Under the pieces are notes generated by a model, which did no database searches, was not told where the DNA came from, and worked only from the letters and a program-made list of their open reading frames with translations. Shown here one piece after another: positions 12,232 to 26,869 of a stretch of 64,000 nucleotides of DNA; position 1 is the stretch's first letter, and every line of letters starts with the position of its first letter. The stretch is from the NCBI RefSeq assembly GCF_032854445.1, contig NW_027018015.1:54407-118406 (forward strand), in the 5' to 3' direction. Source of the DNA: Liolophura sinensis (taxonomy: Eukaryota; Mollusca; Polyplacophora; Chitonida; Chitonidae). The translations under genes and the position numbers were made by a program.

Positions 12232-12970
12232 CTGCGAAAACACAACAGATGCAGCATAAACAACAGAAAACCATAAACACACCCTGTAAGACTGAGGTTT
12301 AAATACCTGTACACATACTGTATATTTAATTCTCAACACAATCTCTTGGAATAAAATGACATATATTGCTGACACGAATTTAATTTATACATAGATTTCA
12401 GTCATTTTCAGCCAGTATGAAAGAGTTGAGCTTCGACAAGGATCCGTCACTAAATGACGGGTAGCCCTAAGACAAAGGCTAAATACTGGGTTAAAATACA
12501 GACTTTTAGTGATCTAATTTGTTCGAAACTTATCACCTACAACAAGAATAATACCTTCCTCTATCCAGTCATTGGTTTTAGTTGTCAGTTATGGCACATT
12601 TGAACACACAATTCACTATGAAGCTGTAGTAGGCCTGTTGTCGTTCGTGGAGTACCGAAGCCGTTTGTGTAGTAAGGGAGGTAACTCATCACAAATAACT
12701 TACCCAGTGACTTTCATTGCCACAAAACCGCAAAGGCTATTTAATCTATCAGAATTATTAGTAGTAATCAATTGCTGGATTCACAGTAAATATTTTCTGC
12801 AGTTAAATATTTCAAGACTAAGAAAGAAAAACGTATATTAAGTGATGAAAAAAGGTAGATCAACAATTATAAATATATGGGCTTACACCTCTACCCTTTC
12901 ATATTAATAATAATAATAAACAAAAACAGATACGAGGAACTGCATAATATTAAGCTGGTATAAGAGACAT

Positions 12971-13053
<83 letters not shown>

Positions 13054-13054
13054 C

Positions 13055-13088
<34 letters not shown>

Positions 13089-16000
13089 CTCTGGGTCTTC
13101 AGCTGTACATTCTATTCCCTTTTCCTCAGTACTTTCTCATGCAATACCAGCTTCATATTATGTCATTCACGCTCAACCATTGAGTACGACGTTAAACCCC
13201 AAGCACTCACTCACTCACTCACTCACGCTCAACCACTCCTGTCTTTCTGCTAACTTACCATACAGTGTTTTGTCTTTATACGTGCATGCATTGTACACCT
13301 ACGCGGCTACATGTATACAAACCTATGTATTATTTACTATATATATTTCCTGATGATGCCACAAACATAGTAACAGAAATACAGACTAATATTATGACTT
13401 CAATATTCCAAGTTACTTTCTTTTTATTTCACTAAAGGGTACACTATGTTATCTATCCTTTTCTAACAGTACACCTACTTATTTGTACACAATCACAAGG
13501 TAAACATCACTCAGTTGTACAATATGTAATCAATTCTGTATTAACAGTACACCTGCTGATTTGTACACAGTCATGAGGTTAACATCACTCAGACACTCAG
13601 AGGTACACTATGTTATCTGTTCTGTATTAACAGTACACCTACTGATTTGTACACAATCATGAGGTAAACATCACTCAGACATTCAGTTGTACAATATGTA
13701 ATCTGTTCTGCATTAACAGTACACCTGCTGATTTGTACACAATCATGAGGTAAACATCACTCAGACACTCAGTTGTACAATATGTAATCTGTTCTGTATT
13801 AACAGTACACCTGCTGATTTGTACACAATCATGAGGTAAATATCACTCAGACACTCAGTTGTACACTATGTTATCTTTTCTGTATTAACAGTACACCTGC
13901 TGATTTGTACACAATCATGAGGTAAACATCACTCAGACACTCAGTTGTACAATATGTAATTTGTTCTGTATTAACAGTACACCTGCTGATTTGTACACAG
14001 TCATGAGGTTAACATCACTCAGACACTCAGAGGTACACTATGTTATCTGTTCTGTATTAACAGTACATCTACTGATTTGTACACAATCATGAGGTAAACA
14101 TCACTCAGACACTCAGTTGTACAATATGTAATCTGTTCTGTATTAACAGTACACCTACTGATTTGTACACTATCATGAGGTAAATATCACTCAGACACTC
14201 AGAGGTACACTATGTTATCTGTTCTGTATTAACAGTACACCTGCTGATTTGTACACAATCATGAGGTAAACATCACTCAGACACTCAGTTGTACACTGTG
14301 TTATCTGTTCTGTATTAACAGTACACCTGCTGATTTGTACACAGTCATGAGGTTAACATCACTCAGACACTCAGTGGTACACTATGTTATCTGTTCTGTA
14401 TTAACAGTACACCTACTGATTTGTACACAATCATGCGGTAAACATCTCTCAGACACTCAGTTGTACAATATGTAATCTGTTCTGTATTAACAGTACACCT
14501 ACTGATTTGCAAACATGACGTGCCTTGCCACGTGTCCTGTTATAACAGTGCACTTGTTTATTTGAACACGAAGTAAATATCACCCAGACACCGAGGGATA
14601 CACTACCATCTGTCCTGTTCTAACTGTACACTCTGCAATGTGCTTTCCTTTTTTGAAGAAAATAACATATTGTTGAATACACTTATTTTATTTTTTTTCT
14701 TATTTCTGAGCAAACCATGCTATAAGTAGCTTGCATTGGCTTTTAATCTCTCAGGACAGCCTACTGATTTCCTTTCGACTTCTGAGCCCAGTGTACACTT
14801 TACAAGTACCATACCTTATTTCATGTCTCTATATTAGCTTGTGTCTTCCGTGCACACCCTACTGTATAACTCACATTAGTTTATATCCCATCTGCACACC
14901 TTACTATATACCTCACATTAGTTTGTATTTTTCTTTTGCCCACACTAATGCATACCTCACATTAGTTTGTATCTGTTTTGCCCACCCTATTGGATACCTC
15001 ACATTAATTTGTATCTGTTTTGCCCACCCTATTGCATACCTCACATTAGTTTGTATCTTTTTTGCTCACCCTAATGCATACCTCAGATTAGTTTGTGTCT
15101 TACGTGGACACAGTAATTAATGCCGGACCTAAGTTTGTGTTTTGTTCACACCCTAATGTACACCTCACACTATCTGTGCTTTTTGTAAACTCTTCTCACT
15201 TTTGTTACTCTTGGAATACTGTTCATTTTCTGGGTGCGCCCTGCTGCATTACAGCTCATGTCGTCTTGTTTTCTTTACACTCCACCGCGTGTTTTGAACG
15301 CACACAACTGTGCACCTTCTCCACTTTATGTCTGTATCTTTGATGCACATACTAATGTAAACCCTACAGTTGTTTTTGTCCTCTGAGCACACCTTAATGT
15401 ATACCTTTTATACATGTAACAACCTACTTGTAACACATAGGGGTTGCCCGCCGACCGCTGCTTCTATGTCCTGACGTTCTTCCACTGTCTCTTTTACAGT
15501 CACCTGTCTAGGGACAACTTGGTCATGTTGTACAGAATCTAGAAGCTCCTGTCTGCTGACCTCATGTTTCTCCAGATCTGCTCTTATCTCATTCAGCTGG
15601 TCATCAATTCTGTGAGAGGAGGAGAGGAAACAAAGAGACACAGTTGTGTGGTAAACCTGTGTATCACACAGTTATGAAAATGTCATGATGTACTCAGATG
15701 TAGGTCTCATTTGTCTGAGCAAATGTTTGTTTGAACACTAGATATACACCTGGGTCATGTTTTGGACAAGTACAGCGTTGGTACTCAGTGTTACAGAAAC
15801 ACATCTGCTGACAATAGTCACTTGCACATGTATAACAAACCTAGAGAGGTATAACACATTTATACATACGTTTTGGTGAAGTCCGTGGAACCCTGTCAAC
15901 AAACAGAATTGAAAACACATATAAATTCATGTAAAGATGATAACAGAAACAAAGATTCTTTACCTGTACTATTTCTTCTAAAATCTGGGTCACCTGGTCT

Positions 16001-19000
16001 GCTCATTTTAGCCAATATATATGTAATCCTGGCAGAATTATTGAGTTTCTTTTTTCTTACATGACCATCTCATCAACAACATACTTATATCTTTACTTTT
16101 CTAAAGCGCTGGTAAAGAAATATCACATTCTACTTTCAACACTACTGATATCTGTCCCAAATTTTGGACGAATTGGGGTATACTTTCAACACAACATGTC
16201 ACAAAAACGCAGGTATAAATGAAATGTCTTAGCTCCCCTATAGTACACAGGGGCCCTTGGCTCTTCCCTTAAACAATTAGACCACTCCCTAGTCAAAAAC
16301 ACTGTCAAAATCAGCTCTAAATTCCGGTGTAATAAATTCTATGGAGCTTGTTACAGTGCAATTTTTCCTCCAAAGATTTCCCGATCACCCAATCTTAGTT
16401 GAAAATGAAACGATTTGTTCCACCGAGTACAAGTAAAACAGTAACCAACTTGAAGTTAGTTGTTGTATAAATACTCAGTTGTGATAATGATTTAATTTGG
16501 TACTTCTGTAAGAGAAGCAATCCTTTGTCAATTTCACAAGTATAATGGCAAAAAGTTTTATGATAGTGAAATACACTAGAGTTATCTCCCCTTACCGTAA
16601 CGGCTGTGGGGAGAAGATACATAGTGGACTATAAATCAGAAGACCAGGGTAAAAGTCTTCTAAAGAGAGGGATATCAACCAATGATATCAGGAAGATGAA
16701 GAAATGGCTTAATTCTGGTCTTTCTCTTAGTAGTTCCTTTCACAAAATGTTTATGAAAATGATAGCCTATAGTAAAATTTATCCTTCAATGAAGTATACT
16801 TATCCATAAAACAAGGATGATGATTAAAATCGCAAACAAATATCTCAAACACAGTAAACGCTGTGAAATTTTGCGTGTTACAAGCTTGTGAAAGTAGCCA
16901 TTGTGTTAATGGCTTATCGCCGATGGGTCTGAACTTCCTAAAATCAACTGTTTTGGGCTGAAAAACGCATCTGGATGAATGAAAATCTGGACAGTATATA
17001 CAGCCATAACATGATGGTTTGCTTGATTGGTGTTTTACGTGGTGTTCAAAATATTTCTCTTATATGATGGCGTTCAGCATTGGGGTTGGAGGAAACTGGG
17101 TAGAGCCCGAGGGACATCAACTGAGACATGGTTGTCTATATCCCTTTTGTACATTGGCTAATTTATGTTTTCAAACACTGATAAGGACTTCATTACTGCT
17201 CGTATTCGTATTTCGAAAAACATCAGACAACGTACTCTTTATTAATTAAAAAATAATGTTCGCGTCAGGGTAGTCTAACGGTAGTTTAACATCAAATCGA
17301 TGTGGAAGAGTTTATATTTTAGGCCGGAGGCGAAGCCTGAGACCTAAAATTTGTCAACTCTTCCACATCGATTTGATGTAAAACTACCGTTAGACTACCC
17401 TGACGCGAACATTATTTCTATTCTATTACCTTGGTAGCAGCAAAATGTTTTCGTAATTATAACAAAACGCCATTGCGGAATACATTAACAGCAAGAAACG
17501 CCCCCACTTTCCCCGACACGTTGTTTTCGTCCAACTGAACGTTCTAAAGGGGCGTGACCTAATTCTCGCCGAAACCATAATGTGTTTTACATGGGGTGTT
17601 AAAATGCGATGCTAAATATTACGGACATGCTTCACGACTAGGATAGAATAATAAAAAGAATACGTTTATTTCTCGAAAACAATTCCGACTATAAAATATA
17701 GCACTATAAAATAACACATCTGCAGGGCTGCTTTCATATTTCAGCTAAGACGCTGTTATCAGGTAGGCTTCGATGAGAAAGGCACGGTGTCAAACAGCGA
17801 CCACACTGACAGTGACCCGGAGAGGTCGCTCGTTGCTGGCAACGAGAGTTCGGGCAGATCAAAAGTTTTCCCAAACTCTGTCTACCGAGCTAAAGAAGCT
17901 GGAAATCTAAGGCATCAGCAAAACGACAACAAAAGTGGGGAGCTCAACTGTTTAAACGTAATTAGGGATCCCGTTCTCCCGAACGGGATCCCTATTGTAT
18001 TCGTTCTGTTTTTTCTTATTATTAGGGATCCCGTTCTCCCGAACGGGATCCCTATTGTATTCGTTCTGTTTTTTAGGGATCCCGTTCTTCCGGAACGGGA
18101 TCCCTATTGTATTCGTTCTGTTTTTTCTTATTATTAGGGATCCCGTTCTCCCGAACGGGATCCCTTTTGTTATTGTTCTGTTTTTTAGGGATCCCGTTCT
18201 CCCGAACGGGATCCCTATTGTAATCGTTCTGTTTTTTCTTATTATTATTAGGGATCCCGTTCTCCCGAACGGGATCCCTATTGTAATCGTTCTGTTTTTT
18301 CTTATTATTATTAGGGATCCCGTTCTCCCGAACGGGATCCCTATTGTAATCGTTCTGTTTTTTCTTATTATTATTATTATTATTATTATTATTTTTTTTT
18401 CACCGACTTTGTTCGCATGGAAACTTTTTTACCGTTCCACATACAGGTCTGAAATTTTGCACACATATTCTGGCGGGGAATATCTCGGGACAAATTCTCC
18501 ACTTTTTTGTTATGTCACGTGGTTCGTCCGCCATATTGGATTTTGTGTAAAATCTTTAAAAATCTTCTTCTCCAGAACCACTGAACCGATCAGTTTCAAA
18601 CTTGACATGCTGCTAGTAAGTCACGAGTTCTTTAAAGTTTGCGAAAATGGTTTACTTCCGGTCAAAATTCTGGAAGTTCGCCATTGGTCGAATTTATGAC
18701 GTCACAAAAACTTCTTAAAGTTCAAAGGTTCTGAACGTATTCTGGTGTATCTTGAGCTGCTGATTCTGAATCTGGTTGTATTTTTTGCATATCTGTGTAA
18801 CTTTTTGAGATATTAGCAAAAAACTCAAAAAAGTTACGTAACTTTAATGACCTGTAACTCGAGATCTGTTGGAGCTAGAAATGTGCAACCTGCACGAAAT
18901 TGTAGCCCAAGACCTGCTCTTTCGAGCATTTGTCAACGGATTTGAGCTCCGAGCAAGAGTTTTTTCGCTACAAGCGTTTAAATGACAACACCGTTTTTTG

Positions 19001-22000
19001 TTTAGAAAAAGGTGGTAATCCTATTGCTTTAACATGGAGTTAGATGGGGACAAAACTGGGTTTGTAGTATTTGACCTGATGCTTTCGGCTACACTGTCCG
19101 TGATCTCCCGAAACGGTTGTAGGATGACATTGATTCCAGTTCCCATCTAACTCCAGTACTCTATTAGAATGAATGAATGAATGATTATGGCTTAACGCCA
19201 CATCGGCAATATTTCAGCCATATCGTGGCGACTCTATTAGAAGGCGTAGAGATCTAACTACAACAGCAAACGACATGGACCTGTAAAAGTTAGCTTTGTT
19301 TTGCGCAGACCTCGTGCTCTTTACTATACGTTAAACAATCCAGGGTGATTAACAAATATGGATATGTGAACTGGTCCAAGTGCTGACTTTCCAACGATGG
19401 CCGAGCTATCAGTGGAGCAGTTAGTCTGTGCATGGCATGTCGTGGATTGAGATGTGAATGTACAAACTTGCTGTTACACTGGTCGTGTTTTTGCCTTATT
19501 TCTTACAATTAGCGGGCTAAGTCTGCCAAGGAACGACCGTTTTTCACTGGGCATAGCGTAGCATCATTAAGGTCGCCGATCTATTCGAGGGAATGCAAGT
19601 GACCGGCCGACTGCCTCAATGGCGAAAGGTGTAAGGTCGCATGGAAACTTTGAAAGCCGTGTATATGGAACATGTGTCCTTCGAACACAGAACATGAAGG
19701 GGAAAACGTCATCGATCCAATCCGGGATCCCGGCCTAGGATCTGCTATTCGCAGATCCATTCTAGTTATTATTATTATTATTATTATTATTATTTTTTTT
19801 TCACCGACTTTGTTCGCATGGAAACTTTTTTACCGTTTAACATACAGATCTGAAATTTTGCACACATATTCTGGCGGTGAATACCTCGGGACGAATTCTC
19901 CACTTTTTTGCCATGTCACGTGGTTCGGCCGCCATATTGGATTTTGTGTAAAATCTTTAAAAATCTTCTTCTCCAGAACCACTGAACCGATCGGTTTCAA
20001 ATTTGACATGCTGCTAGTAAGTTACGAGTTCTTTAAAGTTTGCGAAAATGGTTCACTTCCGGTCAAAATTCTGGAAGTTCGCCATTGGTCGAATTTATGA
20101 CGTCACAAAAAGTTCTTAAAGTTCAAATGTTCTGAACGTATTCTGGTGTATCTTGAGCTGCTGATTCTGAATCTGGTTGTATTTTTTGCATATCTGTGTA
20201 ACTTTTCGAGATATTAGCAAAAACTCAAAAAAGTGACGTAAATTCAATGACCTGTAACTCGAGATCTGTGGGAGCTAGAAATGTGCAACCTGCACGAAAT
20301 TGTAGCCCAAGACATGCTCTTTCGAGCATTCGTCAACAGATTTGAGCTCCGATCAATAGTTTTTTCGCTACAAGCGTTTAAATGACAACACCGTTTTTTG
20401 TTTAGAAAAAGGTGCTAATCCTATTGATTTAACATGGACTTAGATGGGGACAAAACTGGGTTTGTAGTATTTGACCTGATGCTTTCGGCTACACTGTCCG
20501 TGATCTCCCGAAACGGTTGTAGGATGACATTGATTCCAGTTCCCATCTAACTCCAGTACTCTATTAGATGGCGTAGAGATCTAACTACAACAGCAAACGA
20601 CATGGACCTGTAAAAGTTAGCTTTGTTTTGCGCAGACCTCGTGCTCTTTACTATACGTTAAACAATCCAGGGTGATTAACAAATATGGATATGTGAACTG
20701 GTCCAAGTGCTGACTTTCTAACGATGGCCGAGCTATCAGTGGAACAGTTAGTCTTTGCATGGCATGTCGTGGATTGAGATGTGAATGTACAAACTTGCTG
20801 TTACACTGGTCGTGTTTTTGCCTTATTTCTTACAATTAGCGGGCTAAGTCTGCCAAGGAACGACCGTTTTTCACTGGGCATAGCGTAGCATCATTAAGGT
20901 CGCCAATCTATTCGAGGGAATGCAAATGACCGGCCGACTGCCTCAATGGCGAAAGGTGTAAGGTCGCATGGAAACTTTGAAAGCCGTGTATGTGAAACAT
21001 GTATCCTTCGAACACAGAACATGAAGGGGAAAACTTCATCGATCCGATCCGGGATCCCGGCCTAGGATCTGCTATTCGCAGATCCATTCTAGTTATTATT
21101 ATTATTATTATTATTATTATTTTTTTTTCACCGACTTTGTTCGCATGGAAACTTTTTTACCGTTCAACATACAGGTCTGAAATTTTGTACACATAATCTG
21201 GCGGTGAATATCTCGGGACAAATTCTCCACTTTTTTGCTATGTCACGTGGTTCGGCCGCCATATTGGATTTTGTGTAAAATCTTTAAAAATCTTCTTCTC
21301 CAGAACCACTGAACCGATCGTTTTCAAATTTGACATGCAACTAGTAGGTCAAGAGTTCTTTAAAGTTTGCGAAACTGGTTTACTTTCGGTCAAAACTCTG
21401 GAAGCTCGCCATTGGTCGAATTTGTGACGTCACAAAAAGTTCTCAAAGTTCAATTGTTCTGAACGTATTCTGGTGTATCTTGAGCTGCTGATTCTGAATC
21501 TGTCTGTGTTTTTGGCATATCTGTGTAACTTTTTGAGATATGAGCAAAAAAGTAAAAAAAGTGACGTAACTTCAATGACCTGTAACTCGAGAACTATGAC
21601 AGATAGAAATGTGCAACCTGCACGAAATTGTAGCCCAAGACATGCTCTTTCGAGCATTCGTCAACGGATTTGACCTCCGATCAATAGTTTTTTCGCTACA
21701 AGCGTTTAAATGACAACACCATTTTTTGAATAAAAAAAGGTGGGAATCCTATTGCTTTAACATGGAGTTAGATGGGGACTTAACTGGGTTTGTAGTATTT
21801 GACCTGATGCTTTCGGCTACACTGTCCGTGATCTCCCGAAACGGTTGTAGGATGACATTGAATCCAGTTCCCATCTAACTCCAGTACTCTATTAGATGGC
21901 GTAGAGATCTAACTACAACAGCAAACGACATGGACCTGTAAAAGTTAGCTTTGTTTTGCGCAAACCTCGTCCTCTTTACTATATGTTAAACAGGCCAGGG

Positions 22001-25000
22001 TGATTGACAGATATGGACATGTGCCCTAGTCCAAGTGCTGACTTTCTAACCATGGCCGAGCTATCTGTGGAGCTGTGAGTCTGTGCATGGCAGGTCGTAG
22101 ATTGAGATGTGAATGTACAAACTTGCTGTTACACTGGTCGTGTTTTTGCCTTATTTCTTACAATTAGCGGGCTAAGTCTGCCAAGAAACGACCGTTTCTC
22201 ACTGGGCATAGCGTAGCATTAATAAGTTCGCCGATCTATTCGAGGGATTGCAAATGACCGGCCGACTGCCTCAGTGACAAACGGTGTAAAGTCGCATGGA
22301 AACTTTGAAAGCCGTGTATGTGGAACATGTGTCCTTCGAACACAGAACATGGAGGGGAAAACGTCATCGATCAGATCCGGGATCCCGGCCTAGGATCTGC
22401 TATTCGCAGATCCATTCTAGTTCTTATTATTATTATTATTTTTTTTTCACCGACTTTGTTCGCATGGAAACTTTTTTACCGTTCAACATACAGGTCTGAA
22501 ATTTTGCACACATATTCTGGCGGTGAATATCTCGGGACAAATTCTCCACTTTTTTGTTATGTCACGTGGTTCGTCCGCCATATTGGATTTTGTGTAAAAT
22601 CTTTAAAAATCTTCTTCTCCAGAACCACTGAACCGATCAGTTTCAAATTTAACATGCAACTAGTAGGTCATGAGTTCTTTAAAGTTTGCGAAAATGGTTC
22701 ACTTCCGATCAAAACTCTGGAAGCTCGCCATTGGTCGAATTTATGACGTCACAAAAAGTTCTCAAAGTTCATTTGTTCTGAACGAATTCTGATGTATCTT
22801 GAGCTGCTGATTCCGAATCTGGTTGTATTTTTTGCATATCTGTGTAACTTTTTGAGATATGAGCAAAAAACTAAAAAAATTACGTAATTTCAATGGCGTT
22901 TTAATCGAGAACTATGGCAGCTAGAAATGTGCAAATTGCATGAAAATGTAGTTCAAGACACGCTCTTTCGATCATTCGTCAACGGATTTGAGCTCCGATT
23001 AAAAGTTTTCTCGCTAGAAGCGTTTAAAAAACAACACCGTTTTTGTTTAGAAAAAGATGGGAATCCTATTGCTTTAACATGGAGTTAGATGGGGAATGGA
23101 CTGGATTTGTAGTATTTGACCTGATGCTTTCGGCTACACTGTCCGTGATCTCCCGAAACCGTTGTAGGATGACATTCAGCTATACAGTACTATATTAGAT
23201 GGCGTAGAGATCTAACTACAACAGTAAACGGCATGCAACTGTGAAAGTTAGCTTTGTTTTGCGTAGACCTCGTCCTCTTTACTACACGTTAAAGAGGCCA
23301 GGGTATTTGACAGATATGGACATGTGCCGTGGCCCAAGTGCGGGCTTTCTATTGATGGCCGAGCTATCATAAGAGCCGTGAGTCTGTGCATGGCGTGTCG
23401 TGGATTGAGATGTGAATGTACAAACTTGCTGTTACACTGGTCGTGTTTTTGCGTTATTTCTTACAAATAGCGGGCTAAGTCTGCCAAGGAACGACCGTTT
23501 TTCACTAGGCATAGCCTAACTTCATTAAGTTCGCCGATCTATTCACGGGAATGCAAATGACTGGCCGACTGCCTCAGTGACAAACGGTGTAAGGTCGCAT
23601 GGAAACTTTGAAAGCCGTGTATGTGGAACATGTGTTCTTCGAACACAGAACATGAAGGGGAAAACGTCATCGATCCGATCCGGGATCCCGGCCTAGGATC
23701 TGCTATTCGCAGATCCATTCTAGTTCTTATTATTATTATTATTATTTTTTTTTTTTTCGATTTTGTTAGCAGCAGAACTCAAACACCGTTCAAGACAGAA
23801 ATTCCAAATTTTGCACACATAATCTTGTGGAAATTTTCTAGGGGTATATTTTTTCTTTTTTGGCTATGTCACGTGGTTCGGCCGCCATATTGGATTTTGT
23901 GTAAAATCTTTAAAATCTTCTTCTCCAGAACCACTGAACCGATCAATGTCAAATTTGACATGCAACTAGTAGGTCACGAGTTCTTTTAAGTTTGCGAAAA
24001 TGGTTCACTTCCGGTCAAAACTCTGGAAGTTCGCTATTGGTCGAATTTATGACGTCACAAAAAGTTCTCAAAGTTCAATTGTTCTCAACGTATTCTGATG
24101 TATCCTGAGCTGCTGATTTCGAATCTGCTTACATTTTTTACATATCTGTGTAAGTTTTTACGATATAAGCAAAAAACTCAAGAAAGTGACGTAAATTCAA
24201 TGACCTGTAACTCGAGAACTATGACAGCTAGAAATGTGCAACCTGCACGAAATTGTAGCCCAAGGCATGCTCTTTCGAGCATTCGTCAACAGATTTGAGC
24301 TCGATCAATAGTTTTTTTGCTAGTAGCGTTTAAATGACAACACCGTTTTTGTGAAGAAAAAGACGGGAATCCTATTGCTTTAACATGGAGTTAGATGGGG
24401 ACTGGACTGGGTTTGTAGTATTTGACCTGATGCTTTCGGCTACACTGTCCGTGATCTCCCGAAACCGTTGTACGATGACATTGATTCCATTTCCATCTAA
24501 CTCTAGTACATGATGGCGTAGAGATCTAACTACAACAGCAAACGACGTGGACCTGTGAAAGTTAGCTTTGTTTTGCGCAGACCTCGTGCTCCTTACAAAT
24601 ACGTTAAACAGGCCAGGGTGATTGACAGATATGGACATGTGCCGTGGTCCAAGTGCTGATTTTCTAACGATGCCGAGCTATCAGTGGAGCAGTGAGTCTG
24701 TGCATGGCATGTCGTGGATTGAGATGTGAATGTACAAACTTGCTGTTACACTGGTCGTGTTTTTACCTTATTTCTTACAAATAGCGGGCAAAGTGTGCCA
24801 AGGAACGACCGTTTTTCACTGGACATAGCGTAGCATCATTAAGGTCGCCGATCTATTCGAGGGGAATGCAAATGACCGGCCGACTGCATCAGTGACAAAC
24901 GGTGTAAGGTTGCAAGGTAACTTTGAAAGCCGTGTTTGTGGAACATGTGTCCTTCGGACAAAGATCATGAAGGGGAAAACGTCATCGATCCGATCCGGGA

Positions 25001-26838
25001 TCCCGGCCTAGGATCTGCTATTCGCAGATCCATTCTAGTTAGGGATCCCGTTCTCCCGAACGGGATCCCTATTGTAATCGTTCTGTTTTTTCTTATTATT
25101 ATTAGGGATCCCGTTCTTCCGGAACGGGATCCCTATTGTAATCGTTCTGTTTTTAGGGATCCCGTTCTCCCGAACGGGATCCCTATTGTTTTCGTTCTGT
25201 TTTTTCTTATTATTATTAGGGATCCCGTTCTTCCGGAACGGGATCCCTATTGTAATCGTTCTGTTTTTTCTTATTATTATTATTATTTTTTTTTCACCGA
25301 CTTTGTTAGCAAGGAAACTTTTTTACTGTTCATCATAGAGGTCTCAAATTTTGCACACATAATCTGACGGTGATTTTCCAGGGATAAATTCTCCATTTTT
25401 TTTTCATGTCACGTGGTTCGGCCGCCATATTGGATTTTGTGTAAAATCTTTAAAAATCTTCTTCTCCAGAACCACTGAACGGATCATTTTGTAATTTGAC
25501 ATGCAGCTAGTAGGTTATGAGTTCTTTAAAGTTTGCGAAAATGGTTTACTTCCGGTCAAAACTCTGGAAGCTCGCTATTGGTCAAAGTTATGACGTCACA
25601 AAAAGTTCTCAAAGTTCAATTGTTCTTAACGGATTCTGATGTATCTTGAGCTGCTGATTCCGAATCTGCTTGTGTTTTTTCTATATCTGTGTAAGTTTTA
25701 GAGATATTAGCAAAAAACTGAAAATTGTTACGTAATTTCAATGGCCTTTTAATCCAGAACTATAAGAGGTAGAAATGTGCAACCTGCACGAAAATGTAGC
25801 CCAAGACATGCTCTTTCGATCAATCGTCAATGGATTTGAGCTCCGATCAATAGTTTTCTCGCTAGAAGCGTTTAAATCACAACACCGTTTTTCGCTTAGA
25901 AAAAGATGGGTATCCTATTGCTTTAACATGGAGTTAGATGGGGACTGGACTGGGTTTGTAGTATTTGACCTGATGCTTTCGGCTACACTGTCCGTGATCT
26001 CCCGAAACGATTGTAGGATGACATTCAGCTATAGAGTACTCTATTAGGTCGCGTAGAATTCTAACTACAAAAGCAAACGACGTGGACCTGTAAAAGTTAG
26101 CTTTGTTTTTCGCAGGCCTTGTCTTCGATTGGCTATGTTTAGCACTTTGACGTCCCCATGTTATATGATGCATTTTGAATGCATTTGCGACTAGGATGAA
26201 CACACGAACATTGTGAGCATACTACCAGATGTAGTTTGACGTCCTAATCATAAATTTGGACATATTTTTTTCCGGCGACTTACAGCTTTTCCGCATAATT
26301 GCGATCAAAAGACGATAAAGCCGAACTTTTGACCATATTTGGAGGTCTGGTGAGAGATATCCGTTACAGCTGTAAAGCTGAAAATCACTGAGTGCAAAGC
26401 GTTACACATGTAGTCTATGTCTGCTAATACTCTTTGATCTATGTCAACAAACACAGGACATGCACGTTTTCAAAGAATGTCCTAAGGCAGATTTACCACA
26501 TTCGGCACATTTCCATAAGCTTGCTTTTACAAGGGCCGTGTATTATTGGTTGGGGAAAACGTCATCGATCCGATCCGGGATCCCGGCCTAGGATCTGCTA
26601 TTCGCAGATCCATTCTAGTTAGGGATCCCGTTCTCCCGAACGGGATCCCTATTGTTATCGTTCTGTTTTTTCTTATTATTTTTTTTTCACCGACTTTGTT
26701 AGCAAGGAAACTTTTTCACCTTTCAACATAGAGATCTCAAATTTTGCACACAAATTCTGGCGGAGATTTTCCAGGGATAAATTCTCCATTTTTTTTTCAT
26801 GTCACGTGGTTCGGCCGCCATATTGGATTTTGTGTAAA

Positions 26839-26869
<31 letters not shown>

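Larger units (their letters stand above)
17964..19767 (+). repeat. Array unit 1
   Basis: 1804 bp. It has seven hairpin modules and a SINE insertion at 19169-19230. Without these it is a near twin of unit 16 (shared private words such as GAGATCTGTTGGAGCTAG and GAGCAAGAGTTTTTTC). Its box carries a private change, GATCCAATCC for GATCCGATCC. Confidence 0.9.

Noticed and set aside
11661-12259. Plus-strand open frames over the SPRY exon
   Set aside because: Shadows of the minus-strand B30.2/SPRY coding sequence.
12970-13353. 127-residue open frame starting with alternating Y and I
   Set aside because: Translation of a TA microsatellite followed by a SINE tail.
14731-15343. Open frames with repeated [11 protein letters not shown]-type peptides
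   Set aside because: By-product of the 42-bp minisatellite, which has a period divisible by three.
18343-18405. Minus-strand reading of (ATT)n plus T-run as a retroposon A-tail
   Set aside because: An A-rich (TAA)n tail would fit a SINE/LINE in tandem, but no Pol III boxes or reverse transcriptase are seen and the invariant terminus is on the other side. Possible but weaker than the rolling-circle reading.
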